Origin: CALNYX01 sp942490925
GTDB lineage: Bacteria > Chlamydiota > Chlamydiia > Chlamydiales > JAAKFR01
Assembly: GCA_942490925.1 (NCBI GenBank)
Contig: CALNYX010000017.1
Span: 930,001-994,000 of the forward strand
Direction of reading: 5' to 3'
DNA: 64,000 nt
The position numbers were made by a program, and so were the translations under genes. This document shows, piece after piece, positions 42,958 to 53,300 of the stretch; position 1 is the stretch's first letter, and each line of letters starts with the position of its first letter. The notes below the pieces were generated by a model. The model ran no database searches, was not told the origin of the DNA, and saw only the letters and a program-made list of their open reading frames with translations.

Positions 42958-44292
42958 ATGCGTAACTGGCTTTTAGCAGCGCTTGCATTTGCTTGCTGTC
43001 TGCTTCTCTACTTTCTTTTGCCCAATACAATACCTGAAGCTGGCAAACGGGTCACGGTTATTTTCCTCTTTGCGATCTTTTTCTGGGGACTAGAAATCAT
43101 TCCCCTTTACGCAACATCTCTAGTCGTTGTCTTACTGCTCACTTTCGCGCTCACAGCTCCTGTCGACCTGATTGGCAAAGGGTATCGTTTTTTCTTCATC
43201 CCCTTTTCAAGCCCTGTCATCATTCTATTTTTAGGAGGACTCACTCTAGCCGCTGCTGCTAAAAGACATGCAGTTGATTTCTTCTTGATGGAGAAGATGC
43301 TCGATCGACTTGGTCATCGCCCCTATCCTCTACTGCTCGGTTTTTTGTTCACTACAGCCTTTTTTTCTATGTGGCTCTCCAATACGGCAGCAACAGCTAT
43401 GATGCTCCTGTTAATCAAACCAATCTTAGAAAAAATCGATACTAAAGACCCTTTGCGTAAGTCACTTGTGCTTGCTGTAGCTTTTGGTGCAAACATCGGG
43501 GGCATTGGCACTCCAATTGGAACACCACCAAACGCTATCGCAATGGGTATTTTGCGTGATTACGGAATTAAGCTCGACTTTGTTGATTGGATGATCATTG
43601 CAGTACCGCTTGCAATTGTGCTCCTTTTGATTACAGCTGGCATCATCATGCTGCTATTCCCAACAAAAATTAAACAAGTCCCCTACGCTCTTGGAAGACA
43701 CGATAAACTGACAAAACAGGGAAAAGGTGTCTGTGTTGTCGCCTTGCTCATGATTGTTTTATGGTTAACAGAACCTTGGCTCCATCTGCCTGAAGCTCTT
43801 GTTGCCCTGCTTGGCGTTGGACTATTTGCTACCTTTCGACTCATCACCATTGAGGAAATCCGCAGTTTACCTTGGGATGTTTTGATTCTGATGTGGGGTG
43901 GACTTGCCCTTGGCGAAGGGGTCCAAGCAAGTGGTATTGTCGACACATTTATTCACGCTCCACTTCTTTCGCAGTCTAATCTGATTCTCCTGATTCTTTT
44001 TGGTCTTATCTCCGTTGGGCTTACCTCGTTTATCAGCAATACCGCAACAGCTAATCTCCTGCTTCCTATTGCCATAAGCATCTCTCCTACACTTGCACTT
44101 GTGGTCGCATTTTCCTGCTCCTTTGCCTTTGCCTTACCAATCTCGACGCCTCCCAATGCCCTTGCCTATTCAACAGGTTACATTTCTGTAAAAGATATTT
44201 TCAAACCTGGTGCCATTATCTCCATTCTAGGTCTTGTCCTGCTTCTTTTTAGCTTTAACTACATAATCCCTCAAACAAGCTTTTCATTGTAA
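42958..44292 (+). CDS. DASS/SLC13-type sodium:anion symporter
   Basis: 444 residues from ATG 42958 with AGGA four bases upstream (an upstream ATG at 42934 overlaps the divergent gene). About 12 membrane helices, with the paired substrate motifs SNTAATAMML and SNTATANLLLP, the hallmark of divalent-anion:Na+ symporters. It imports dicarboxylates, tricarboxylates or sulfate; di/tricarboxylate is plausible for a host-dependent bacterium, but this is inference. Confidence 0.87.
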   Translation: MRNWLLAALAFACCLLLYFLLPNTIPEAGKRVTVIFLFAIFFWGLEIIPLYATSLVVVLLLTFALTAPVDLIGKGYRFFFIPFSSPVIILFLGGLTLAAAAKRHAVDFFLMEKMLDRLGHRPYPLLLGFLFTTAFFSMWLSNTAATAMMLLLIKPILEKIDTKDPLRKSLVLAVAFGANIGGIGTPIGTPPNAIAMGILRDYGIKLDFVDWMIIAVPLAIVLLLITAGIIMLLFPTKIKQVPYALGRHDKLTKQGKGVCVVALLMIVLWLTEPWLHLPEALVALLGVGLFATFRLITIEEIRSLPWDVLILMWGGLALGEGVQASGIVDTFIHAPLLSQSNLILLILFGLISVGLTSFISNTATANLLLPIAISISPTLALVVAFSCSFAFALPISTPPNALAYSTGYISVKDIFKPGAIISILGLVLLLFSFNYIIPQTSFSL

Positions 44293-44324
44293 AACAACTA
44301 AAATTCAACTAAGATGGATCTCTA

Positions 44325-45320
44325 ATGGAAAATCGTAAAGCTCTCATTTCAGGAACTGGCTCATATCTTCCAAAAAAGGTTTTAACAAACCAGGACTTGG
44401 AACAAATCGTTGAAACCTCTGACGAGTGGATTGTCACGCGCACGGGAATGAAAGAGCGGAGGATTGCTGACGCTGAAGAATTCTCTTCAACAATGGGTGT
44501 TAAAGCAGCTGAGCCAGCCCTTCAAATGGCTCAGATTAGTGTCGATCAGATCGATCTTATATTGGTGGCAACAATCTCTCCTGACTACTTAGCGATGAGC
44601 ACGGCGTCATTGATCCAACATGAGCTAGGGGCCAACAATGCTGCTGCAATTGATATTCAGGCGGCTTGCTCTGGCTATATCTACGGACTTGCTATGGCAA
44701 AAGCCTTTATTGAGTCTGGTACATACCGTCATATCCTGCTTATAGGAGCGGAGAAACTCTCATCCTATGTGAACTACGAAGATCGCACCACCTGTGTTTT
44801 GTTTGGTGATGGGGCTGCCGCTTGCGTTATCAGTGCTAACCCTCCGCAAGGTGGGTTTTCTCTTGAAAGCATCTGTCTCGGTTCAGACGGTTCTCAAGCA
44901 CATGTAGGTAATATTCCTGCTGGGGGATGCCGCTTGCCACCTAGCCAGGAGACTCTCGATGCTAAGCAGCATGCCATTCATATGTCAGGGCGTGAGGTTT
45001 TCAAACATGCTGTGCGTCGTATGGAGGCTTCCTGCAATGAGTGTTTGCAAGCTGCTAATGTTGGCAGAGAGGCGGTTAGCTGGCTTGTGCCACATCAGGC
45101 AAATATCCGCATCATCGAAGCGATTGCTAAACGGTTTGAGTTGCCCATGGAAAAGGTCTATATCACCTTGCACAAATATGGCAATACTTCTGCTTCCTCA
45201 ATCGGCATTGCTCTCGACGAGTTGATCCGCAATGAAAATGTTCAGAAAGATGACTATCTACTCCTCACAGCCTTTGGGTTTGGCCTCTCTTGGGGCTCAG
45301 CCTTACTAAGGAAGAGTTAA
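44325..45320 (+). CDS. fabH: 3-oxoacyl-ACP synthase III (KAS III)
   Basis: 331 residues. The catalytic triad is present: Cys in IQAACSGYIYGL (~115), His in LVPHQANIRII (~250), Asn in HKYGNTSASS (~280). FabH condenses acetyl-CoA with malonyl-ACP to start fatty-acid synthesis. It is followed within 4 bp by the phosphatase reading frame. The sequence is complete and looks functional. Confidence 0.95.
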   Translation: MENRKALISGTGSYLPKKVLTNQDLEQIVETSDEWIVTRTGMKERRIADAEEFSSTMGVKAAEPALQMAQISVDQIDLILVATISPDYLAMSTASLIQHELGANNAAAIDIQAACSGYIYGLAMAKAFIESGTYRHILLIGAEKLSSYVNYEDRTTCVLFGDGAAACVISANPPQGGFSLESICLGSDGSQAHVGNIPAGGCRLPPSQETLDAKQHAIHMSGREVFKHAVRRMEASCNECLQAANVGREAVSWLVPHQANIRIIEAIAKRFELPMEKVYITLHKYGNTSASSIGIALDELIRNENVQKDDYLLLTAFGFGLSWGSALLRKS

Positions 45321-45324
45321 GCAT

Positions 45325-46276
45325 ATGTCAGCAAGCATTGAGGGCCCATTCACACCAAGCCCAACTCCAACTGTTGCAAATCCTTTTGAGCGCGAGCTAC
45401 TTTTGCGTGAAAAAATGCAGAAAAACTTAGCCAGAGCAATTGCAGAAAGAAGCTGGCTATGTATCAACGCTTCCAGAAACTCAACCTTACCAAGCATGTA
45501 CTTTCACAGTCCAAACTTCCTCTGCACAAGGCATGCGCTCTGCTATGGAAGATGTCAGTTGTGTAGTTGAAAAAGAGAGTATGCTCCTTGCATCTATCTG
45601 TGATGGCCATGGAGGAAGCGATGTTTCTCACTATGTGGCCATTCAACTTGAAAAGCGCCTCACAACCCCTTTCGCTATCCCAAATTTGATTAAAACACTC
45701 GACGAAGAAGTCATTGCAAAAGAAGAATGGGAAAAACAGGGCACAACACTGCTCACCTGCTGTCTGGACAAAGCAACAAATTCAATTGCCACCGTCACTC
45801 TTGGAGATTCAGAAGCTGTAGTCATGCGAAACGGAGAATTAATTCCTCTCTCCTGTGTACGCAACTGGGCAAGCCCAAAAGATGCTGAGCGCGCAGTGTC
45901 AAGTCTCACACAACTATTTGGCTCCACCTCATCGATCGAGCAATGGACAGAGGCATCTGACCCCAAAAAGTTGCGCTTTCCTCCCAACCTCGGGCTCAAT
46001 GTAAGTCGCGCCATTGGAGACTTATACTATCGCAAGTTCGGAGATACCATGCTCAATGCAATTTCTCAAAAGCCCAAGATGACACATTTTCAACTACAAC
46101 CGGGTGATTTGGTTATCTTAGGATGTGATGGCCTCTTTGATTTTGTTCCAGGAGATGCAATACTTGATACACTTGCAAAGGACCCTAAAGATCCTTCAGA
46201 GGCACTTACAGATCTGGCGCTTCAAACCTCAAAAGATAATGTTAGCATCATCACGATTCAGTGTAAGAGCCCTTAG
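45325..46276 (+). pseudogene. PP2C-family protein phosphatase, frameshifted near 45440
   Basis: The frame starting at ATG 45325 (MSASIEGPFTPSP..) runs to about 45443 and then loses homology; the phosphatase continues one base later in the next frame (HEAD of PP2C: QACTFTVQTSSAQGMRSAMEDVS, CDGHGGSD, GDSEAVVMRNGEL, SRAIGD, LGCDGLFDF). Removing one A from the AAAG run at 45444-45450 joins them seamlessly (ARAIAEEAGYVS). As given, the protein is broken or starts internally at a TTG (45440). PP2C enzymes are Mn/Mg Ser/Thr phosphatases; metal Asp residues are intact. Error in the assembly is as likely as a real mutation. Confidence 0.65.
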
Positions 46277-46823
46277 AAAGCTTCAAAAGCTTTGTTGTGC
46301 ATTCAAAACAATCATTGAAGATCCCCGTTGCTCGCAATCCTCGATAGGCCCAGGTATTGAGTGGCTGACATGAGAGTAATGCACAAGCTGAAAGCGCACA
46401 TCCTACGATTCCAATAATCGCTTCACCCAGACGTGCAACAGCCAAAGCCATGAACTGGACCACATACATTACGCGGTTGCTTTCAACTGATTTTTTTAAA
46501 TAGTTACGAACTGTAGGGGCAAATATCTCCTCTTTATCTGCAATCAAGAGACCCTCGACTGGCAAAATATGCAAAGCCTCTACTAGATGTTCAAACGGAA
46601 CTGCCAATACCTTGATTCCCTCACGCCCTAGAAAGGAGCTGGCAGCTTGACCTGCAAGCTCCCACTTTCCACATGAAGCAATATAAAAAATGCCGGCTAA
46701 GATGCCTCCAAGAGTATCAAGCGTTCCGGTAATCAAGATGGTCACAGCTTTTCCAAGATAGTTGAGCCGTTCACTCAGGTGGGAAGCTAGAGTTGTTGTA
46801 AAACCGGCTACACATTTACTCAT
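46251..46823 (-). CDS. Hydrophobic hypothetical protein, possibly Inc-like
   Basis: 190 residues with two hydrophobic stretches: around 24-52 (ITGTLDTLGGILAGIFYIA) and around 120-150 (YVVQFMALAVARLGEAIIGIVGCALSACALLSC). No signal peptide and no recognised domain. Layout could fit a bilobed inclusion-membrane protein, but there is no coiled coil. It overlaps the convergent PP2C gene by 26 bp and is followed by the effector pair. Confidence 0.6.
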   Translation of the reverse strand: MSKCVAGFTTTLASHLSERLNYLGKAVTILITGTLDTLGGILAGIFYIASCGKWELAGQAASSFLGREGIKVLAVPFEHLVEALHILPVEGLLIADKEEIFAPTVRNYLKKSVESNRVMYVVQFMALAVARLGEAIIGIVGCALSACALLSCQPLNTWAYRGLRATGIFNDCFECTTKLLKLSKGSYTES

Positions 46824-46869
46824 AAGAGGCTAAAATTAAGGGCAAAAAAGAATAATGTCAAGATGATGC

Positions 46870-49800
46870 CTACAAGCTAAAGATTGCTTTGGCAATAGAC
46901 ATATACATCTGATTGAGAATCTGCAGAGAGGTGGAGACAATGGTCCACTCCTCCTGCACCTCTGTCATGGTCATCTGCAGCTCCATCTGCTGATTCTGGC
47001 TCTGGTTTTCGGCTGTCTGCTCGCCAGTATTGAAGGCTTGGGCGATATTGACAAGGCCTGAACCTGGATCGCCGCTTACACCATTTGCTGCGGCAAACTC
47101 TCCTTTAGAGAGCATTGACTGCCAGTTTTGCATGATCTTTTGCCGCTCAGCTGGCGGTAAATCTGCGGGAGGATTAATCGTAATAGAAAATCCAGTTGTA
47201 GCTGTAGTTGGACTTTTGACCGGCTGTACCTCCATTGGAGGATTAGCCCCTGCTTGTTGAGACATTGTATAGGCCTGATGATCGTTGAATTGAACATTTG
47301 GTTCAAATTCCGGATTAGGGACAAGTAGCCCTGAATCTCCTCCATGAGAATAGATATAATTTGACAGATTTGTACCTGAAACGTAACCCGTAGAATACGT
47401 GACAGGAGGCGTAACTTGAATAGACTCAAGCACATTACGTAACTGAGTCAGATTCAAAATGGCGGTTTGTAAATCTGTGCGAAACCCCTTGAGCTGTACA
47501 ATCAACTGTGTCTTTTGCTTCTCCATTGAAGGTGTATTAAATTGCGAGGTTCCACCTGTACCATTTTCTAGTTCTGTGATGTATTGATTGATCGACGTAA
47601 TCGCTTTGTTGGCACTTGCAATGTCATTATTTGCTGCATTCAATTCGTTATTCACTTGCGATTTTGCAAGTGAAGCATTACCAGGATAAACTAGCCCTCC
47701 AAAAGTCTGGTGCCATGGGGTTGGATATTCGGACGCTGTTGAAGGGCTTGTTAACATTGAGTTGAATGTGAAAATTGAGCTTGCATTGCTAAAACCTGTG
47801 ATTTCACCGAGCAGTGTTGTGAACATCTGTGCTTGCCAGTTTGACCAAGAAAGATTTGCCGCTGTATTTTGTAGCAATTTATCTTGCATTGGCATGTAGT
47901 GATCCAAAATTGTCTGTTTGAACATCTCTTGCAATGAGGTCGATTGTCCAGCTGAGGCCTCATATTTGATCTGAGCGCTAGTTTGAGCCCCTTCAAGCGC
48001 ATTGTAGAGCTTTGAAAGCTGCGCTGAATCGTCTACCAATTGCTTGAGCGATTGCTCCATACTTTGGAGATCAGTTGGCTTGTAGAGCGTTGGAGGGTTG
48101 CCTAAGAACGCTTGAGGTGTTGCTGTGACAAATGTCACCCCATTACCTGTCAGGAAGGGATTCTCCTGTCTATAGACCGTTTGAATCACGCCGCTTGAAT
48201 TGACAGTCCCAAAAACAAGTGGAGGAGATGGAGTAACCCCAACTGTGGCAAAATAGCTTGGGAAATTAGCAATAATTTGTTTGGTTTCTGCCTCTTGAAC
48301 TGGAGGCAAGGCTCCAGGTGATAAACTGTTGAATTTGTCTTGTAGCTCTGTTTGAAGTTGCGTCACGCTCATGTTAGGCTTGTAATAAGTGTTGATCCAA
48401 TTCACGAGCATGACAAATGAACTCATCTGTGGATTAGTGTAGCTTGCCCCTCCAACTTCACAGCTGAGCAAAGAGTTCACTCCATTGAGGTAGGTTGTCA
48501 CAATTTGCTGCTGACCACCTGTGAGCGCTTGCAAATTCTGCTCTAAACTCAACTCTGCCAAGAAAAAGTCTCCAGTAGGCTGTGGATCACTTGCCTGGAC
48601 AACTGCTTCTAAAGTTGAGATATCCTCTTTTAAAGCACTTGCTCCTGGCAATAAAGGTGCTGATTGTAAGCTTGTAGTTGGGCCTTTAATGTCCAAAGTG
48701 ACATTATTGTTAGTCAAAAATTGAGGAAGGGTGTTGAGGGTGACGACATCTTCCATAGACGTTGTTCCAAAAACAGGTACATCTGGCAATGTGGCCGAAA
48801 TTCCAAAAGCATTTGGCAAATGGTTAATTACAAGATTTGCTTGCACCATTTGAGCAGTGCTTAGACTACCTTCAGGAAGTGCTTTAAGGGATTCTCCCAG
48901 AGTCTCTTGAATTTGGACCAATGAGGCATCAGGGTTGAGTGCAAGATCCTTCGACATCCAGTCAAGGAGCATCACATTCACACTAAAGATTGGTAGAGGG
49001 ATGTTTTGATTGCCCACCTTGACTGAAACAGCGTTTGCCATGTTTGTCAGGTATGTTTTTACAATTGTCTGGTCCTGGGGAACGAGATTAGGAATGGACT
49101 GCTCTAGATCAATTAGACCCGAAAAAAATTGTGGAGTGATTGTCGGTGTAGCCTGCTTGAAAAAGGTGGCAAATGCATCTAGATCTTTCTGTGCATTAAA
49201 GAGAGCTAAATCAGGAATGTTATCAAGAACAGCTGTTGCTGTTTTTTCCTGGATGGTCGCCTTGTTAAAAGCGATAAACTCTTCAGGAGTATAGGCAGAA
49301 ATATACCCGTTACCTTCAATTGTGCCAAAAAGTGGATAGTTACCAGCTGCTGGTGATGTTCCAAAAAACTTTTGCAGATCAGCAATGATCGCTTCAGCCT
49401 GTTTCAGCTGCGCTTTTGTTAAGCTCCCCTTGGGCAGCTTTTTGAGCTGATCTAACAATTGCGCTTGCAATTGCTGCATAGTCGCTTGTGGATTTTGCTT
49501 GAGATAGGTGCGAATCTGCTCAGAGAGCATCACAAAGACACCAAATTGCTCGAGTGAATAAGTTTGTGTCCCAACCTTGATGTCGACAAAACTATTGACT
49601 GTTTGCAAATAACTCTGTAGCTGTTTCAACTGGGTTGGATTTAAATACTTCTGGTTGGTCAAAAGCGTTTGCAAATCCTGAAAGAATTTTGCATTCAATG
49701 TTGGATTAGGGACCGAGAAAAAACTCTTCAAGGAGGTGAGCGCATTTTCCATGGCTGTTGCGCCCATATACTTCGCTTCCATATCTGCCTCATCTTGCTG

Positions 49801-50352
49801 AATCGGCTTCAACAGCAGTCCTGTTGTCTTCACTAGCTGAGCAAAGAGCTTAACCTGCCCCTCCCAATATTGCGTTTGGTAGCGGCTAGGAGGGAGTTTT
49901 GCAAGCCCGTTGAGCTGATCGAGAAGTGTATTGAGTTTATTCATCTGATCATCAGTGACAGTTGGCGGCGTATTTTGCAGCTCTTGACTCATCTGCTTTA
50001 AAAAGGCTTGGTCCTGTTTCAATTGTCCAAGAGCCTTCTCATTGCCAGAATCTTGCAAACCCTCTTGCAGTGTAGAGACCATCTTTTGCAAACCCGCCAC
50101 CTCTTCTTTTACTGAAGAGAGCAGTTGCTGTTGTGTCATCTCTTTTGGAATTGGCTGGCCATGCTGCGCTGCGACAAACAGCTTATTGACATAATCAAGC
50201 ACATCTTGATTAGCCTTAATCCATTGATGAGCAAAGATCTTCTCCATTGATTGGGGATCTGTCCCCGTTACCATGGCCTTAGCAATTTGGCGCGATTGCT
50301 CAACACCTGAAGGATTCGATATGTTCGGGTCTTGTGAAGGATTAGTTGTCAT
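46870..50352 (-). CDS. DUF582-type (type III effector-like) protein, paralog 2
   Basis: 1,160 residues, no signal peptide, mostly helical, Gln/Asn-rich. Residues ~40-240 are coiled-coil-like. Then three copies of a ~180-residue unit, each carrying FF..L..L, a TYL..VNS.V..KVG block, a second F.VML.. block, an LQ..L..L.SLP.GSL..AQ block and a xP.FG turn (about 225, 405 and 595 onwards). The C-terminus matches the chlamydial DUF582 pattern with a QQMELQMTMTEVQEEW TIVSTSLQILNQMYMSIAKAIFS end, known from type III secreted effectors of Chlamydia (for example CT619-CT621). AGGAG precedes the ATG; its stop-to-start gap to the paralog is 7 bp. Confidence 0.7.
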   Translation of the reverse strand: MTTNPSQDPNISNPSGVEQSRQIAKAMVTGTDPQSMEKIFAHQWIKANQDVLDYVNKLFVAAQHGQPIPKEMTQQQLLSSVKEEVAGLQKMVSTLQEGLQDSGNEKALGQLKQDQAFLKQMSQELQNTPPTVTDDQMNKLNTLLDQLNGLAKLPPSRYQTQYWEGQVKLFAQLVKTTGLLLKPIQQDEADMEAKYMGATAMENALTSLKSFFSVPNPTLNAKFFQDLQTLLTNQKYLNPTQLKQLQSYLQTVNSFVDIKVGTQTYSLEQFGVFVMLSEQIRTYLKQNPQATMQQLQAQLLDQLKKLPKGSLTKAQLKQAEAIIADLQKFFGTSPAAGNYPLFGTIEGNGYISAYTPEEFIAFNKATIQEKTATAVLDNIPDLALFNAQKDLDAFATFFKQATPTITPQFFSGLIDLEQSIPNLVPQDQTIVKTYLTNMANAVSVKVGNQNIPLPIFSVNVMLLDWMSKDLALNPDASLVQIQETLGESLKALPEGSLSTAQMVQANLVINHLPNAFGISATLPDVPVFGTTSMEDVVTLNTLPQFLTNNNVTLDIKGPTTSLQSAPLLPGASALKEDISTLEAVVQASDPQPTGDFFLAELSLEQNLQALTGGQQQIVTTYLNGVNSLLSCEVGGASYTNPQMSSFVMLVNWINTYYKPNMSVTQLQTELQDKFNSLSPGALPPVQEAETKQIIANFPSYFATVGVTPSPPLVFGTVNSSGVIQTVYRQENPFLTGNGVTFVTATPQAFLGNPPTLYKPTDLQSMEQSLKQLVDDSAQLSKLYNALEGAQTSAQIKYEASAGQSTSLQEMFKQTILDHYMPMQDKLLQNTAANLSWSNWQAQMFTTLLGEITGFSNASSIFTFNSMLTSPSTASEYPTPWHQTFGGLVYPGNASLAKSQVNNELNAANNDIASANKAITSINQYITELENGTGGTSQFNTPSMEKQKTQLIVQLKGFRTDLQTAILNLTQLRNVLESIQVTPPVTYSTGYVSGTNLSNYIYSHGGDSGLLVPNPEFEPNVQFNDHQAYTMSQQAGANPPMEVQPVKSPTTATTGFSITINPPADLPPAERQKIMQNWQSMLSKGEFAAANGVSGDPGSGLVNIAQAFNTGEQTAENQSQNQQMELQMTMTEVQEEWTIVSTSLQILNQMYMSIAKAIFSL

Positions 50353-50359
50353 CTATCTC

Positions 50360-53300
50360 CTACATGCTAAAAATGGCTTTTGCAACGCTCATGTACATCT
50401 GATTGAGAATTTGTAACGACGTCGAAACAATCGTCCACTCCTGCTGCACTTCAGTCATTGTCATCTGCAACTGCATCTGCTGGTTTTGGCTCTGATTTTC
50501 TGCCTTCTGCTCGTCTGAACTAAACGTCTGAGAAATATTGGATAGTCCTGAATCTGGGCTTCCTGGAGCTCCATTTGCCGCTGCAAACTCCCCTTGCTTT
50601 AACATCGACTGCCAATTCGTTTTAATCTCCTGCTGGGTTGCAGGCGCTAAGTTGGTAGGAGGATCGATATTGATTGCAAATCCATTCCCGCTAGGGATAA
50701 CTTGAATTGACTCTAACACGTTTCTCAACATCGTAAGATTCAAAATCCCTGTTTGTAGATCAGCACGATACCCTTTAAGCTGGACGATCAGCTGCGTTTT
50801 TTGTTTTTCCATTGAGGGCGTATTGAACTGCCCAGTACCACCCGTTCCATTCTCTAGCTGTGAGATGTATTGATTGATCGCTGTAATCGTCTGATTAGAT
50901 TGTTTGATGAAATTGTTTGTAGAAGAGAGTTCATTGGCAACCTGAGCACGTGCTGACGAGGGATTCCCGGGATAAACATCCCCTCCTGGAACCCCGGCTG
51001 TTGGGGTTCCTTGAGAGAGCATCGTGTTGAAGGTGAAAATTGAGCTCGCATTGGCAAAACCTGTTGTATCACCTATAAGCGTCGTATACATCTGCGCTTG
51101 CCAATTTGACCATCCAAGTCCTGCTGCAGTATTCTGTAGGATTTTATTTTGCATCGGCATGTAGTGATTTAAAATTGCACTCTGAAATAAATCCTGAAGT
51201 GAAGTTGATTTTCCCGAGGCAGCTTCATACTTGATCTGAGAGCTAATCCGAGCTCCTTGAAGCAAGTGATAAAGCTGCGTTAACTGCTTTGAATCTTCAA
51301 TCAACTGATTGAGTGACTGCTCCATATTTTGCAGTTGTTCGGGAGTAAAAATCGTTGGAGTATCTTCCAAAATTGACTGAGGAGTGGCATGTGAAAAGGT
51401 GATGCCGTTTGCCGAAAAAAATTGCGAGGGGGAATAAACATTTGCAATGGTGGGGCTCTGCGTAACTACATTATTTCCAGATGGAGCTAATGGAATGACG
51501 TTACCGAACGTCGGCAACCCTGTAGGAATAGGGTTGGGGCCAAAAAAGAGTAGTAAATCATCAGTCGCTTTTTGCATTTCACTCTGTATCTTTGGAGGCA
51601 GAGTGCCAGCAGGCAGACTTGCCAGCTGGTTTTGCATTGCAGTTTGCAGTTGGCTTATTGTCATATTTGGTTTGTAAGCCGCATCAATCCAACGATTGAG
51701 CACTGATAAACCGACAAGCTCACTAAAAGTGTAGCCTTTTGAATTACTTGCATTGCCAACTAAAAGATCAAGAGTGCTGAGATAGTTGTGCACCAGTTTT
51801 TGTTGACTTGTTGTCATCTTCGACATGTTGAGTGATAAATCAGCAATCGCATCAAAAAGAGCAGGCGTTGGCGTCGGATCACTCGCCTGAGCAAAAGCTT
51901 TAATTGCTGCGATATCAGCTGTCACATCAGCCCCTCCAGGCAACTGAGGTGCTGTTTGCAAACTCTGCGTTGAACCATTGATGACAAATGAGGCATTGTT
52001 ATTCTGAAATACATTTTCGTCTGTGTAAGGATAGATCGTTCGCCCCCCACCCACAGAAATTATTCCAAGGGTTGGCAGACCAGGAATTGATGGAGCAATG
52101 CCAAAGGCACTCGGAAGATTATTGATCACCAGAAGAGCTTGAGCTGTTTGATCTTTTGTAAATGATCCAGGTGGCAACGCTTTTAATTGAGCATTCAGCT
52201 CCTTTTGCAACGATGCTAGAGAAATGTTTTGATCAAGCCCTAGATCCTTGTATATCCAATTCAACACCACGATATTCGTGCTGAAATTTTCAAGACTCAC
52301 TGTCTGATTACCCATCTTCACCTGAACAACACTATTGAGCGTGTTTAAATACCCTTTCACAACCTGTTGATCAGCTGTGCTCAAGTTTGGTAAACTGAGC
52401 ACTAACGTTTGAATCGAATTAAAAAAGGCTGGACTCGCTTTTGGAATCGGTTGCTGTGTGAAAATCATCGCCAGCTCTTTCATCGCCTGCTGCGCATCGC
52501 TCAATGCCAAATCAGGGACTTGCCCCGCAATTTGATTCACCGTATTTTCATGAAGCGTGATGTTATTTTCAGCAATGAACTCTGTAGGCGTATAGGCAGA
52601 AAAATAGCCATTGTCACTATTGATCTCTCCAAAATAGGGATAGTCTTCATTAATAGGCTTACCGCTTTCCCGGAAGAACTGCTGAAGCTTTGCAATGATC
52701 GCTTCTGTCTCTTTCATCTGATCAGGTGATAAACTCCCCTTTGGCATCCCATTAAGCTGATCGAGCAGATCTGATTGCAAATCTTCCAATGTTGCATGGG
52801 GATTCTCTTTCAAGTAGGATGAAATCCATTCAGAGAGCATCACAAACACTCCAAACTGCGAGAGCGAGTAAGCATGGTTACCCACCATGACCGAAACAAA
52901 ACTATTTAGCGTCTGTAAATAGCTCATCATCTGCTGCAATTGAGTAGGATCCAAATATTTCTGATTTGTCAAAAGCGTTTGCAAATCCTCGAAAAACTGA
53001 GGCGTGAGCTTTGGATTGGGAACCGAAAAGAAATTTTTCAACGAGTCAAAAGCATTATCGACGGCATTGGCACCCTTATACTTCGCCTCCATCTCAGCCT
53101 CTTCCTGCTGAAGCGGCTTCAATAGCTTGCCAGTCGTCTTCACAAGCTGCGCAAAAAGCTTCATCTGCTCACCCCAATACTGCGTCTGGTAGCGAGAAGG
53201 GGGAAGCTTGGCCAATTGATTCAATTGGCTGAGCAACGAATCGAGCGTTTTCATCTGCTCATCACTTACAGTAGGTGGTTTTGCTTCTAGAGCTTTGCTC

